The position numbers and the translations under genes were made by a program. Source: Catellatospora sichuanensis (GTDB lineage: Bacteria > Actinomycetota > Actinomycetes > Mycobacteriales > Micromonosporaceae). From it: a DNA stretch of 64,000 nt. Under the pieces are notes generated by a model. That model saw only the letters and a program-made list of their open reading frames with translations, was not told where the DNA came from and did no database searches. Positions 24,926 through 33,838 of this stretch are shown piece after piece. The stretch spans positions 67,105-131,104 of the forward strand of contig NZ_ML660188.1 of NCBI RefSeq assembly GCF_007483665.1, in the 5' to 3' direction. Position 1 is the stretch's first letter. Every line of letters starts with the position of its first letter.

Positions 24926-24943
24926 TCCATGCTCAGCCGAGAC

Positions 24944-25861
24944 TCAGACGCCCGAGTCCGGGCGGGCGGGCACGTCCAGCTCCGTGGCCAGTCCACGCAG
25001 CAGCGGGCCGTACTCCGGATGCGCCAGCGCCGTGGCCATCTGGGCGACCAGGTAGTCGGCCGGGTTGCCGGTGTCGTACCAGCGGCCCGAGATGACCTGC
25101 CCGTACACGGCCCGCGTCGCCGCGTAGGCGTTGATCGCATCGGTCAGGTAGACCTCGCCGGTGCGCCGCTCGTACCAGCGCTGGGTCTGCTCCCGCAGCT
25201 CGTCGATGATGCCCGGGGTGACGACGTAGCCGCCGATGGCCGCGAACGCCGACGGCGCGTCCTTCGGCTTGGGCTTCTCCATCAGGCCGGTGATCCGCAT
25301 CAGGCCGCCGTCCAGATCCTCCTTGACCACCGGGACCCCGTAGCGCTGCGAGTCCTCCGGGCTCATCGGCATCAGCGCCAGGACCGGGCAGTTCGTCGCC
25401 TCGTACGCGCGGATCAGCTGCTGGGCGCGGGGCACCTCGGCGACGAACACGTCGTCGGGCCACAGCACCAGCATCGGTTCGTCGTCGAAGTTGCGGGCCG
25501 CGTTGAGCACCGGCGTGCCGTTGCCGTACGGGCCGTGCTGGTCGAGGTAGGTGATGTGGCCCTGCTGCGCCAGCTCGGCGATCTCCTCGACGGCGTCGGC
25601 GTAGGCGGTCTTGCCGTCCGCGCGCAACTGCTCCACCAGCGCCGGATTGGGTCGGAAGTGATCCTGGATCAGCGACTTGCCACCCGAGATCACGATCGTG
25701 ATGTCCGTGATGCCGGAGGCCACCAGCTCGCGTACGGTGTGCTCGATCACCGGCTTGTCGCCGACGGGCAGCATCTCCTTGGGGATGGCCTTGGTCAGGG
25801 GCAGCAGCCGGGAGCCGAGCCCGGCGGCCGGGATCACGGCCCTGCGGATGGTCGAAGGCAT
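24944..25861 (-). CDS. galU: UTP-glucose-1-phosphate uridylyltransferase
   Basis: A 305-residue nucleotidyltransferase that makes UDP-glucose from UTP and glucose-1-phosphate for polysaccharides and glycolipids. The N-terminal signature AAGLGSRLLPLTKAIPKEM (about 12-30) is complete. Further marks are PVGDKPVIEHTV, the DDVF nucleotide-sugar loop (LWPDDVFV), GLMEKPKPKDAPS and GRWYDTGNPADYL. The ATG at 25861 has GGAG nine bases upstream; the frame runs further but without homology. Length is normal for bacterial GalU. No sugar-polymer genes adjoin it. Confidence 0.95.
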   Translation of the reverse strand: MPSTIRRAVIPAAGLGSRLLPLTKAIPKEMLPVGDKPVIEHTVRELVASGITDITIVISGGKSLIQDHFRPNPALVEQLRADGKTAYADAVEEIAELAQQGHITYLDQHGPYGNGTPVLNAARNFDDEPMLVLWPDDVFVAEVPRAQQLIRAYEATNCPVLALMPMSPEDSQRYGVPVVKEDLDGGLMRITGLMEKPKPKDAPSAFAAIGGYVVTPGIIDELREQTQRWYERRTGEVYLTDAINAYAATRAVYGQVISGRWYDTGNPADYLVAQMATALAHPEYGPLLRGLATELDVPARPDSGV

Positions 25862-26003
25862 GAGAATTTCTCCAGGTCGGAAGTCGTGCGGCGGTACACC
25901 CGACGCTAACAGGCAAGCAGGTCGACAGCCCGCAACCTGCGGGCGGGGCGTCCCGGCGGGCCGTCCCGGGAACCCCTCGCCCCCACCGAGACTCGTGTGC
26001 GGC

Positions 26004-26546
26004 ATGAGACGCCTGCTCGCCCTGCTCCCGGTGGTGGTCCTCGCCGCGTGCACCACGACCGTGCCATCCCCCGGCCCGTCGACCGCGCCCACCACCGGCC
26101 CGACGAGCTCACCGGCCGCGACGCCGTTCCCCGACGACGGCGTGGCCCGCGTGTCCTGCGACCACGTGATCGGCGTCGAACCCAGCCCGGCGGCGCAACT
26201 GCCGGTGCTGCTCGACGCGGTCGCGCTGCCGGTCGGGCGGCAACTGCAGGTCACCCCGGTCGACGGCCGGTGGTGGGCCAAGCAGGGCCTGGTGGTGCGG
26301 CCCGGCACACCCGTCGACCTCGAGATCGTCGGCGAGGCGGCCCTGACGTCGACGATCGGCTGGGGCAACAGCCCGGGCACGGCGGTCACCCGCATCCGCG
26401 TGTTCTGCCCCGACATCTACGACGTGCCCGGCTGGTACGCGTTCGCCGGCGGGTACACCGTCGACAAGCCGCGCTGCCTACCGCTGCGGGTCCGCTCCGG
26501 CGACCGCGAGACCCTCGCCCGCATCCCCGTCGGCGCACCCTGCTGA
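26004..26546 (+). CDS. Putative lipoprotein, function unknown
   Basis: A 180-residue lipoprotein. Residues 1-16 form a signal peptide with lipobox LAAC, so Cys16 would be acylated and the protein anchored outside the membrane. A Thr/Pro/Ser-rich linker (about 17-45) follows, then a compact domain with four cysteines (VSCDHVIG, VFCPDIYD, KPRCLPL and terminal GAPC) that may form two disulfides. I do not recognise the fold. ATG 26004 is divergent from galU across 141 bp. Confidence 0.75.
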   Translation: MRRLLALLPVVVLAACTTTVPSPGPSTAPTTGPTSSPAATPFPDDGVARVSCDHVIGVEPSPAAQLPVLLDAVALPVGRQLQVTPVDGRWWAKQGLVVRPGTPVDLEIVGEAALTSTIGWGNSPGTAVTRIRVFCPDIYDVPGWYAFAGGYTVDKPRCLPLRVRSGDRETLARIPVGAPC

Positions 26547-26574
26547 AACGAGCCCGTCGTGATGCTCCCTGGTG

Positions 26575-26633
26575 CAGTTTCGGGGAAACTGCCGCAATCA
26601 GCCACGCGGTGCCTGCAGTTTCCCCGAAACAGC
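26575..26633. repeat. Long palindrome made of two nested hairpins
   Basis: GTTTCGGGGAAACTGC at 26577-26592 pairs perfectly with 26615-26630 (16 bp), with a 22-nt loop. Each arm is itself a dyad: GCAGTTTC-GGG-GAAACTGC in the left arm and GCAGTTTC-CCC-GAAACAGC in the right (one mismatch). It lies between a lipoprotein gene and an aminotransferase gene on the same strand. Arm length and loop size resemble the palindrome after xylA, suggesting a repeated intergenic element. Confidence 0.7.
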
Positions 26634-26690
26634 AGGCTGACCCGCGACCGCGGCGGGGACGGCCCGTGCGGGGTGGGCGAAGATGGGGCC

Positions 26691-27875
26691 ATGACGGCTG
26701 GCTTCTCCGGGGACGATCCGCTCGTGGAGCGGATGCGCCCGTTCGGCACGACCATCTTCGCGACCATGTCGGCGCTCGCCATGAAGACCGGGGCGGTCAA
26801 CCTCGGCCAGGGCTTCCCCGACACCGACGGGCCCGCCGAGATGCTGGACGCGGCCGCCGTCGCGCTGCGCGGCGGGTTCAACCAGTACCCGCCGGGGCCG
26901 GGCATGCCGGTGCTGCGCGAGGCCGTCGCCGCACACCAGCGGCGGTTCTGGGGGCTCGAGTACGACCCGGACGGCGAGGTCGTCGTCACCGCCGGAGCCA
27001 CCGAGGCGATCGCGGCGGCGATCCTCGCCCTGTGCGAGCCCGGCGACGAGGTGGTCTGCTTCGAGCCCTACTACGACTCGTACGCCGCGAGCATCGCGCT
27101 GGCGCGGGCGACCCGCCGCCCGGTGACGCTGCGCCCCGGCCCCGACGGGCGCTACGCGTTCGACCCCGACCAGCTGCGCGCCGCGTTCGGCCCCCGCACC
27201 AGGCTGGTGCTGCTCAACTCGCCGCACAACCCGACCGGCAAGGTGTTCACCCGCGAGGAACTCCAGCTCGTCGCCGACCTGTGCCAGGAGTTCGGCGCGT
27301 ATGCCGTCACCGACGAGGTCTACGAGCACCTGGTCTTCGACGACGCCGGGTCGCCGCACATCCCGCTGGCGACGCTGCCCGGCATGCGCGAGCGCACCCT
27401 GCGCATCTCGTCGGCCGGCAAGACGTTCTCGTGCACCGGCTGGAAGGTCGGCTGGGCCAGCGGACCGGCGGCGCTGGTGTCGGCGGTGCTGCGGGTCAAA
27501 CAGTTCCTGACCTTCGTCAACGCCGGGCCGCTGCAGCCCGCCGTCGCGGTCGCACTGGGCCTGCCCGACTCCTACTTCACGGGCTTCACCGCCGGTCTGC
27601 AGGCCCAGCGCGACCAGCTCCGGGCCGGGCTCGTCGACGCCGGTTTCGGCGTGCTCCAGGCCGAGGGCACCTACTTCATCACCACCGACATCCGCCCGCT
27701 GGGCGGCACCGACGGCGTCGAGTTCTGCCTCGGCCTGCCCGAGCGCAGCGGCGTGGTCGCGATCCCGTCCCAGGTCTTCTACGACGACACGGACGCCGGT
27801 CGCCACCTGATCCGCTTCGCCTTCTGCAAACGCCCCGAAGTCATCACCGAAGCCGTAACCCGCCTGAAACCCTGA
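26691..27875 (+). CDS. PLP-dependent class I/II aminotransferase
   Basis: A 394-residue fold-type I aminotransferase. NLGQGFPDTDGP at about 36 is the N-terminal family mark, NSPHNPTGKVF and TDEVYEHLVFD bind the pyridoxal ring, SSAGKTFSCTGWKVGW carries the Schiff-base Lys244, and RFAFCK binds the substrate carboxylate. It belongs to the group that includes kynurenine/glutamine transaminase, methionine aminotransferase and actinobacterial DapC (N-succinyl-diaminopimelate aminotransferase). DapC-like function is plausible, but no dap gene is nearby. ATG 26691 follows a weak AAGATGGGG site. Confidence 0.92.
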   Translation: MTAGFSGDDPLVERMRPFGTTIFATMSALAMKTGAVNLGQGFPDTDGPAEMLDAAAVALRGGFNQYPPGPGMPVLREAVAAHQRRFWGLEYDPDGEVVVTAGATEAIAAAILALCEPGDEVVCFEPYYDSYAASIALARATRRPVTLRPGPDGRYAFDPDQLRAAFGPRTRLVLLNSPHNPTGKVFTREELQLVADLCQEFGAYAVTDEVYEHLVFDDAGSPHIPLATLPGMRERTLRISSAGKTFSCTGWKVGWASGPAALVSAVLRVKQFLTFVNAGPLQPAVAVALGLPDSYFTGFTAGLQAQRDQLRAGLVDAGFGVLQAEGTYFITTDIRPLGGTDGVEFCLGLPERSGVVAIPSQVFYDDTDAGRHLIRFAFCKRPEVITEAVTRLKP

Positions 27876-27891
27876 CCCCCGCCCCGCGTGG

Positions 27892-27966
27892 CGACGATCT
27901 CGCGTGGACAGCGGGTACGACACACTCGTATGCCGCGAAAGGGCAACAGTTCACGCAAGGTCGTCG
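27892..27966. repeat. Imperfect inverted repeat between aminotransferase and next gene
   Basis: CGACGATCTCGCGTG (27892-27906) pairs with CACGCAAGGTCGTCG (27952-27966), 15-nt arms with two mismatches around a 45-nt loop. It begins 17 bp after the aminotransferase stop, so it could terminate transcription. The long loop makes it a weaker case than the two perfect palindromes in this window. Confidence 0.45.
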
Positions 27967-28008
27967 TGATCATGGGTGGGCGTCGTACCGCGTGAATACG
28001 ATCTGCCT

Positions 28009-29022
28009 GTGGGACTGACGAGCCGGGCACGGCCGCTGGATCTGGTCGAGCTGTTTCCTGGGCTGGCGGCGTTTGCGCGGACTGCGACGCGGTTGCACCC
28101 GCGGCCCGGTGCACCCGAGATCACCGGGAGCCACGTCGGCGGACCCCTGTTATGGCCGGCCGGCGAGGCGTGGCCGACGTGCGCGGGCCCGCATCGGGTG
28201 GAGGAGGAGACCCTTGCGTCGCCGGAGCTGGCCGCGCGTCTGCGGCGGTCCTCCTACGACCGCTACCTGGTGGCGCGGGAGATTCCGGGATTCTTCGGCG
28301 TAGTGCAGCGGGACGGCGGCACGTATGTCATCGCGCACGTGGAGCGCATGGAGACAGCAGCGAGCCCGCTGCGGCCGGTGGTGCAGTTGCACGCGGCAGA
28401 TGTCCCGGACCTGCCGATGCCGTCCGGCATGGACCTGCTGCAGGTGCTCTGGTGCCCGCACGACCACCACGAGGAGCGTCACCAGTACGGTGCCGCAGTG
28501 CAGCTGCGCTGGCGGCGGGCTACCGATGTCGGCGAGGTCCGCGCCGCCGCGCCCGCGCCGACGGTGCAAGCCGCGCAGGAGTACACCGTCCGTCCCTGTG
28601 TGCTGCACCCGGAGCAGGTCGTCGAGTATCCGTGGTGGCAGGAGCTGCCCGAAGAGCTCGGCCGCCGGGTGCGCGACCACGACGACATGCGGCAGCACCC
28701 TGAACACCTGTACTTCCACCTGTCGCAGGCCACCGGGTGGAAGGCGGGCGGCTGTGCACGCTGGGACGTCAGCGAGCTGAAGCCCATGGTCTGCGACGGT
28801 TGTGCAGACCCGATGGAGCTGGTGCTCACCATCGCGTCGCGCGAGTCCGCCGGCGGCGTGTGGCGCACCGTCGAGGAGGCACACCTCGTGCCGTCACCGG
28901 CCGATCCGGCGTGGACGGCTGCCGACGAGCCGACCGGCGTCACCGTCGGCCGCCGCGCGGACCTGCGCATCTTCGCCTGCCTGAGCTGTCCCGGCACGCC
29001 GTACCTGCTCGACATCCAGTGA
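28009..29022 (+). CDS. YwqG/DUF1963-like protein of unknown function
   Basis: A 337-residue soluble protein. It has an aromatic/proline start (TRLHPRPG, GPLLWPAGEAWP), a central LLQVLWCPHDHHE, then ATGWKAGGCARW resembling the conserved G-x-K-x-GG-x-P-W block of DUF1963/YwqG proteins, CDGCADPMELVLTIAS and a final CLSCPGTPYLLDIQ. The Cys pairs (CDGC and CLSC) could bind a metal. No activity is established for the family. Start uncertain: GTG 28009 chosen, GTG 27976 also open; neither has a clear ribosome site. Confidence 0.7.
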   Translation: MGLTSRARPLDLVELFPGLAAFARTATRLHPRPGAPEITGSHVGGPLLWPAGEAWPTCAGPHRVEEETLASPELAARLRRSSYDRYLVAREIPGFFGVVQRDGGTYVIAHVERMETAASPLRPVVQLHAADVPDLPMPSGMDLLQVLWCPHDHHEERHQYGAAVQLRWRRATDVGEVRAAAPAPTVQAAQEYTVRPCVLHPEQVVEYPWWQELPEELGRRVRDHDDMRQHPEHLYFHLSQATGWKAGGCARWDVSELKPMVCDGCADPMELVLTIASRESAGGVWRTVEEAHLVPSPADPAWTAADEPTGVTVGRRADLRIFACLSCPGTPYLLDIQ

Positions 29023-29025
29023 CGG

Positions 29026-30105
29026 CTACGGGACGAAGGAGAGGAACAGGAAGGCGCCGAAGATGGTCAGATGCACCATGCCCTGCATCAGGGTGGCCCG
29101 GCCGGGCGCGACGGTCAGCGTGGTGACCACGACCGTGATCGCGAGCAGCACCATGTCCTTAGGGTCGAGGCCGAGCACGAGCGTGTTCTGCAGCCAGATC
29201 GAGGCGATGGCGATCGCCGGGATGGTCAGGCCGATGCTGGCCACCGCCGAGCCCAGGGCCAGGTTGAAGCTGGTCTGGATCTTGTTGCGGGAGGCGGCCC
29301 GGACCGCCGCCGCGGTCTCCGGCAGCAGCACCAGCAGGGCGATGACAACGCCGACCACCGCACGGGGCGCGCCCGCGACCGCCACGAAATGCTCGATCGC
29401 CGGTGACTCGACCTTCGCCAGGCCGACCACGGCGACGAGGCACAGCAGCAGCATGAACAGGCTGACCGCGGCCGCCTTGGGACCGGGTCCCGCCTCGTGC
29501 TCCTCGTCGTCGGTCTCCAGCGGCAGAAAGTAGTGGCGGTGCCGGATCGTCTGCACGAAGACGAAGGACGCGTACAGCACCAGCGAGGCGGTGCCGGCGA
29601 AGGCGAGCTGCGGCCCGGAGTAGGTTGGCCCGGGGCTGCTGGTGGTGAACGACGGCAATACCAGCGCCAGGACGGCGACGGTGCTGAGGGTGGCCAGGGT
29701 GGCGGTGACACCCTCCACGTGGAACTCGACCTCGCGGTGCCGCAGGCCGCCGACCAGCAGGCAGAGTCCTACCACGCCGTTGCACACGATCATGAATGCC
29801 GCGAAGACGGTGTCCCGGGCGAGCGTGGAGGGTCCTTCCGGGCCGGAGGTCATCAGCATGATGATCAGGCCGACCTCGATCGCGGTCACCGCGACGGCCA
29901 GGATGAGCGTGCCGAACGGCTCGCCGACGTGGTGCGCGACGATCTCCGCGTGGTGCACGGCCACCACGACGGCGGCGACCAGCGCTATGCCGACCACCAC
30001 CAGGCCCACGCCGCCGACCTTGTGCCCCCACGCCGCCACGAGCACGATCACGCACAGCGGCGGGATCAGTGCCCACCACGACAGCGCGCGTGCGGCTTTG
30101 AGCAT
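29026..30105 (-). CDS. chaA: Calcium/cation:proton antiporter, ChaA-type
   Basis: A 359-residue CaCA-superfamily exchanger with about eleven helices in two inverted halves. The alpha-1 repeat is seen in VAVTAIEVGLIIMLMTSG and the alpha-2 repeat in PETAAAVRAASRNKIQTSFNLALGSAVASIGLTIPA, whose acidic and polar residues coordinate cations. An acidic, His-containing cytoplasmic loop (ETDDEEHEAGPGP) separates the halves. Such proteins exchange cytosolic Ca2+ (also Na+ or K+) for protons. Single gene, divergent from a lipoprotein gene and nearly touching the stop of its convergent neighbour. Confidence 0.92.
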   Translation of the reverse strand: MLKAARALSWWALIPPLCVIVLVAAWGHKVGGVGLVVVGIALVAAVVVAVHHAEIVAHHVGEPFGTLILAVAVTAIEVGLIIMLMTSGPEGPSTLARDTVFAAFMIVCNGVVGLCLLVGGLRHREVEFHVEGVTATLATLSTVAVLALVLPSFTTSSPGPTYSGPQLAFAGTASLVLYASFVFVQTIRHRHYFLPLETDDEEHEAGPGPKAAAVSLFMLLLCLVAVVGLAKVESPAIEHFVAVAGAPRAVVGVVIALLVLLPETAAAVRAASRNKIQTSFNLALGSAVASIGLTIPAIAIASIWLQNTLVLGLDPKDMVLLAITVVVTTLTVAPGRATLMQGMVHLTIFGAFLFLSFVP

Positions 30106-30204
30106 GTACCGAGGCTACGCGGACAAACCTCACCTACCGGCCATAATCCCTGCAACAGGGCAGTGGGCTGTGCCCTCACCGCGGAGTGGCACTACATTCT
30201 GCGC

Positions 30205-31278
30205 GTGCTCTCACGATCTCTCGCCGCGGTGCCGCTGCGGCTGACCGTCCTGGCCGCCGTGCTCGGACTCGCCGCCTGCGGCAGCACCGCTCCCGGCGCT
30301 GCGGGACCGTCCGATCCGGCATTCGTGACGCCCTCTGGCACGGCCACGCCAACGGCCTCGGCCTCGGTGGCCGCCGGCCCCAGCGCCGCGGCGTCGGCCT
30401 CCCCCACCGCCGGGCCGTGCGGGGTGTTCCCCGCGAACAGCGTGTGGCGCGCCGACGTGTCGAAGCTGCCCGTGCACCGCTCGTCGGGCACGCTCGTGAA
30501 CAGCATCGGCGCCGCCGCCCACATGCACCCCGACTTCGGCGCAGGCCTGTGGGACGGCGCGCCGATCGGCATTCCCGTCACGACGGTCAAGCCCGGCCAG
30601 AAGACCGTCAAGGTCAGCTTCGAGTACGCGGGCGAGAGCGACAAGGGCCCCTACCCCGTACCCGCCGACGCCAAGGTCGAGGGCGGGCGCGGCAGCGACG
30701 GCGACCGCCACGTCATCCTGTATGACGCCGCGGCCTGCAAGGTGTACGAGCTGTACGCCGCCTACCCGTCCGGTTCGGGCTGGCGGGCCGGCTCCGGCGC
30801 GATCTACGACCTGCGTTCCCACAAGTTGCGCCCCGCGGGCTGGACCTCGGCCGACGCGGCTGGGCTGTCCATCTTCGCCGGGCTGGTCCGCTACGAAGAG
30901 GTCGCCGCCGGGCGCATCACCCACGCGCTGCGCATCACCGTGCCGCGCTCACGCAACACCTACGTCTGGCCCGCCCGCCACGCCGCCTCGAACTCCGGCG
31001 ACGCCTCACTGCCGCCGATGGGCCTGCGGCTGCGCCTGAAGGCGAGCGTCGACATCTCGAAGATGCCCAAGCAGGCCCGGGTCATCGCCGAGGCGATGAA
31101 GAAGTACGGCGTGATCGTCGCCGACAACGGCTCGCCCTGGTACCTGTCCGGCGCGCCGGACGACCGCTGGTCCAACGACGCGTTGCGCGCGCTGAAGAAC
31201 CTGCAGGGATCCGACTTCGAGGCCGTCGAGACCGCCGGGCTGATGGCCGACCGGAACTCGGGCGCGGTACGCGGGTGA
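30205..31278 (+). CDS. Secreted lipoprotein of unknown function
   Basis: A 357-residue lipoprotein starting at GTG 30205. The signal peptide ends in the lipobox LAAC near residue 25; an Ala/Ser/Thr/Pro-rich linker runs to about 70. The globular part opens with CGVFPANSVWRADVSKLPVH and contains HMHPDFGAGLWDGAPIGIP, GDRHVILYDAAACKVYELY, and RITHALRITVPRSRNTYVWPARH before the C-terminal YGVIVADNGSPWYLSG. The His- and Trp-rich motifs suggest a carbohydrate- or metal-interacting surface domain. I know similar proteins in other soil bacteria, but no assigned activity. Confidence 0.8.
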   Translation: MLSRSLAAVPLRLTVLAAVLGLAACGSTAPGAAGPSDPAFVTPSGTATPTASASVAAGPSAAASASPTAGPCGVFPANSVWRADVSKLPVHRSSGTLVNSIGAAAHMHPDFGAGLWDGAPIGIPVTTVKPGQKTVKVSFEYAGESDKGPYPVPADAKVEGGRGSDGDRHVILYDAAACKVYELYAAYPSGSGWRAGSGAIYDLRSHKLRPAGWTSADAAGLSIFAGLVRYEEVAAGRITHALRITVPRSRNTYVWPARHAASNSGDASLPPMGLRLRLKASVDISKMPKQARVIAEAMKKYGVIVADNGSPWYLSGAPDDRWSNDALRALKNLQGSDFEAVETAGLMADRNSGAVRG

Positions 31279-31324
31279 TCTCGTCGCGTCCCTGGCCGGA
31301 GGCCGCGTCGAGGGCGGAGGTCGC

Positions 31325-31978
31325 ATGAGCAACTCACGGATGTACCCATTGCTGCGGACCGAGGACTCCGCGGAGGCGTACGGGTTGGCCCAGCGGCTGG
31401 TATCGCTCGCCATCGCGGTCCGCCACGTAGCCGCGTGCGTCTGGACGAGCAGCCACGACCTGGCCCGCTACCACCGTGTGCCCGGCGCGCAGTGCCAGGC
31501 GGAGACCACGCCGGAGCTGGCTGCGGTGCTGCTCGACGCGCTCGGCGTCCAGGGCGTCGAGCGGCTCATCGAGGCGCGCGACTGGGACGACGGCACGAGC
31601 ACCGTGTACTGCGTGGACCCGCGGTCGGCGGAGCCGTTGCGCGCGGTGCCGCCGGTGCGGGTGGCGGTGCAGTTGGCGCGTTCCACCCCCGGCGAGGCCG
31701 ACCGGGAACTCGTCGCAGCGGTGCGGACCGACCCGGGACACCTGCACTGGGAGGTCGACTGGCCGGCGCTGCCCGACCTGGACCTGCCGGCGAGCCTCAA
31801 GCACGGCGGCGTGGAGATCACCTTCAACACGGACGAGCCGTGGAGCGACGTCGTGACCGGGCGGCATACCGTATGGGTGCATGACGGCAGGCACGGCGAG
31901 CTACGCGCACCCTGGCTGGCCGCGGCGGCCGGACTCGCCGACCCGAGAGTCATCGGCCCGGTCGCGCACGGCATCTGA
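31325..31978 (+). CDS. Hypothetical cytoplasmic protein
   Basis: A 217-residue protein starting at ATG 31325 with a good ribosome site (GGAGG seven bases upstream). It lacks signal and membrane segments. The first part is helical (SAEAYGLAQRLVSLAIAVRHVAACV), the middle holds beta-rich stretches, and the end reads WVHDGRHGELRAPWLAAAAGL. No recognised family. It follows the lipoprotein gene by 46 bp and ends one base from the convergent AlkZ-like gene. Confidence 0.7.
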   Translation: MSNSRMYPLLRTEDSAEAYGLAQRLVSLAIAVRHVAACVWTSSHDLARYHRVPGAQCQAETTPELAAVLLDALGVQGVERLIEARDWDDGTSTVYCVDPRSAEPLRAVPPVRVAVQLARSTPGEADRELVAAVRTDPGHLHWEVDWPALPDLDLPASLKHGGVEITFNTDEPWSDVVTGRHTVWVHDGRHGELRAPWLAAAAGLADPRVIGPVAHGI

Positions 31979-31979
31979 C

Positions 31980-33068
31980 TCAGAGCACGGTCGCGGTGAC
32001 AGTGCCGGGCAGGCCGAGGAAGCGGCCGTGGTGGTCGGCGGCGGCCTGCACCGCCGCGGCCCGGTCCGGGTCGAGCGGAGCGTAGACCAGCACCTCGATG
32101 GCGACCTCGGTGCGGCCGACCGTGCGCTTCCAGTGCCCGGCGACCTGGCTGTCGATGATCAGCACGCCGTTGTAGACGGGCCGGTCCAGGCGCTGCCCGC
32201 CGCCCACCCCGCCGAGGTTGAGCAGGTGCTTGCTCTCGGTGTAGCCCACGATGTATTCGTCATAGCCCTGCAGCAGGTGCGCGACCGGACCGACCGGGGT
32301 GGGCGGCTGCAGCGGCTCCCCGGCGAACCAGTAGGTCAGTCCGTCCACGTCCAGGCTTGCCAGTTGCCCGCGGACCATGTCCAGGCCGCGGCGGATCTCG
32401 GCCTGGGTGAGGCTGGACCACCACCGGAAGTCCTTCACGGTGGCCGGACCGTGGCTGGTGAAGTAGCGCAGGGTCAGCTCGGCGAGCGCCTCGTCGGGGT
32501 CCAGGGTCCGGGCCTGCGGTGCGCGCTCGGCCAGCAGCGCGTACGTGTGCTGCTTGCCCTTCATCGCTCCGCTGCAGATCAGGCCGTTGAGCTCGGCATT
32601 CATCAGGATGTACGCCATCCGGAAGCCCTCGGTGCCGATGCCCGCCGCCTGGAACAGCGCGGTCAACTCCTTGCGCGTGAGCTGCGTGCCTGTCAGCGCC
32701 TCGATCAGCATCGCGTCGCACCGCGCCCGCACCTGCTCGTCGAGGCCGAGCTGGCGGTAGATGTACCCGTTGAGCTGGTGCACCCGCGGGCCGGTCAGCG
32801 CCAGCACCCAGCCGATGTCGTCCGGGGTGAGGAAATGCCAGGTCGGCCGTAGGGCGTGGGTTCGCAGCAGGGCGCCGGCAGCGAAGTCCCGGTGCACCCG
32901 GTCCTCCTGGGCCGCCGTGATGCGTTCACCAACCGACCAGGTTGCCGGGCCGTAGTCCTGGGACTGCACCGCGCCCAGCCGGCCGACCACGTCCTGGGGC
33001 GTGGCGTCGATCGTGGCGTGCAGGCCGAGGTTGTGCATGCGCCACGAGGCCAGCTGTAGTGCGTCCAT
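31980..33068 (-). CDS. AlkZ-like winged-helix DNA glycosylase family protein
   Basis: A 362-residue member of the HTH_42 superfamily, which includes Streptomyces AlkZ and E. coli YcaQ. These glycosylases unhook interstrand crosslinks and excise alkylated bases. The catalytic Q-x-Q motif is present as AVQSQDYGPATWSVG (Gln35 and Gln37). The other family landmarks are also there: LRPTWHFLTPDDIGWVLALTGPR near 73-95, GPATVKDFRWWSSL near 205-218 and LLQGYDEYIVGY near 268-279. Most likely AlkX/YcaQ-like. AlkZ-type members also occur beside genes for DNA-alkylating antibiotics, but no such cluster is visible here. Confidence 0.87.
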   Translation of the reverse strand: MDALQLASWRMHNLGLHATIDATPQDVVGRLGAVQSQDYGPATWSVGERITAAQEDRVHRDFAAGALLRTHALRPTWHFLTPDDIGWVLALTGPRVHQLNGYIYRQLGLDEQVRARCDAMLIEALTGTQLTRKELTALFQAAGIGTEGFRMAYILMNAELNGLICSGAMKGKQHTYALLAERAPQARTLDPDEALAELTLRYFTSHGPATVKDFRWWSSLTQAEIRRGLDMVRGQLASLDVDGLTYWFAGEPLQPPTPVGPVAHLLQGYDEYIVGYTESKHLLNLGGVGGGQRLDRPVYNGVLIIDSQVAGHWKRTVGRTEVAIEVLVYAPLDPDRAAAVQAAADHHGRFLGLPGTVTATVL

Positions 33069-33078
33069 CGCCGCGATG

Positions 33079-33783
33079 CTATCCGCGCAGTACGACAGGA
33101 TCGCCGAACCGGACCGTGCCCGCGCGCTCGACGTGAGCCAGCACCCCGAACGTCAGCTCGTCCGCGGTGGCGACGGCGCGCAGGATCCGGCCGTCGTGCG
33201 GCAGGTCGTCCTGCGCGTTGTTGACCATCACGCAGCGGGGCATCCGGCGGACCACCCGCAGCACCACCTCGTCGCCGACGTGCAGGGCCCGCCCCGGCCA
33301 GCCGTCCTCCAGCCGCGCGTCCGCGCCGGGCACGTCGACCAGCAGGTTGGCGCGGAAGCGCCGGGGGTCGACCGGACCGCCCAGCAGCGCGCCCAGGTGG
33401 CGCAGCGAGGCGGTGGTCAGCACGTGCAGCGGGCCCTCGTCGAAGTGCGACACGTCCTCCTCGGCGGTCAGCGTCACCGGCTCGCCGACGTGCCGGCTCA
33501 GCGTCGCATGCACCGCCGGATCGTCGCCGCGCAGCCGCGCGCCGGACGGGAAGCTCAGCACCGGCACCGCGCCGTCGTAGTGCGCGGCCAGCTGGAACAG
33601 CCCGTCCATCTGGCGGAACCGGCGGGTGCTCTTGCCGCTGCCGAAGCGCCCGTCCGCGCCGCGCACCGCCCAGCGGCGGTCTCCGGCGAGCCCGCGCGAC
33701 TGCACCACCGCCTCGGTGAGCGTCTCCCCGAGCAGCGACTTGACCGGGAAGCGCCGCAGCTCTCCGAGCGTGCCCACCATCAT
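33079..33783 (-). CDS. MOSC-domain protein
   Basis: A 234-residue protein with an N-terminal beta-barrel (GELRRFPVKSLLGETLTEAVV, then GLAGDRRWAV) and a MOSC domain. Its conserved Cys lies in RMPRCVMVNNAQ near residue 183; RFRANLLVD is the other signature. MOSC proteins act in molybdenum-cofactor sulfur transfer or as molybdoenzymes such as the mARC/YcbX type, which this two-domain layout resembles. It might reduce N-hydroxylated compounds. Two consecutive ATGs (33783, 33780) could start it. Overlaps nothing; 10 bp from the AlkZ-like gene. Confidence 0.88.
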   Translation of the reverse strand: MMVGTLGELRRFPVKSLLGETLTEAVVQSRGLAGDRRWAVRGADGRFGSGKSTRRFRQMDGLFQLAAHYDGAVPVLSFPSGARLRGDDPAVHATLSRHVGEPVTLTAEEDVSHFDEGPLHVLTTASLRHLGALLGGPVDPRRFRANLLVDVPGADARLEDGWPGRALHVGDEVVLRVVRRMPRCVMVNNAQDDLPHDGRILRAVATADELTFGVLAHVERAGTVRFGDPVVLRG

Positions 33784-33838
33784 GAACCGATCACGTCAGC
33801 AGTATGCCCGGCGTGGCCCCGTGCGGCAGGATGACGGG

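Noticed and set aside
31980-33068. Self-resistance glycosylase of an alkylating-antibiotic cluster
   Set aside because: No biosynthetic genes (polyketide, peptide or tailoring clusters) are visible around the AlkZ-like gene.
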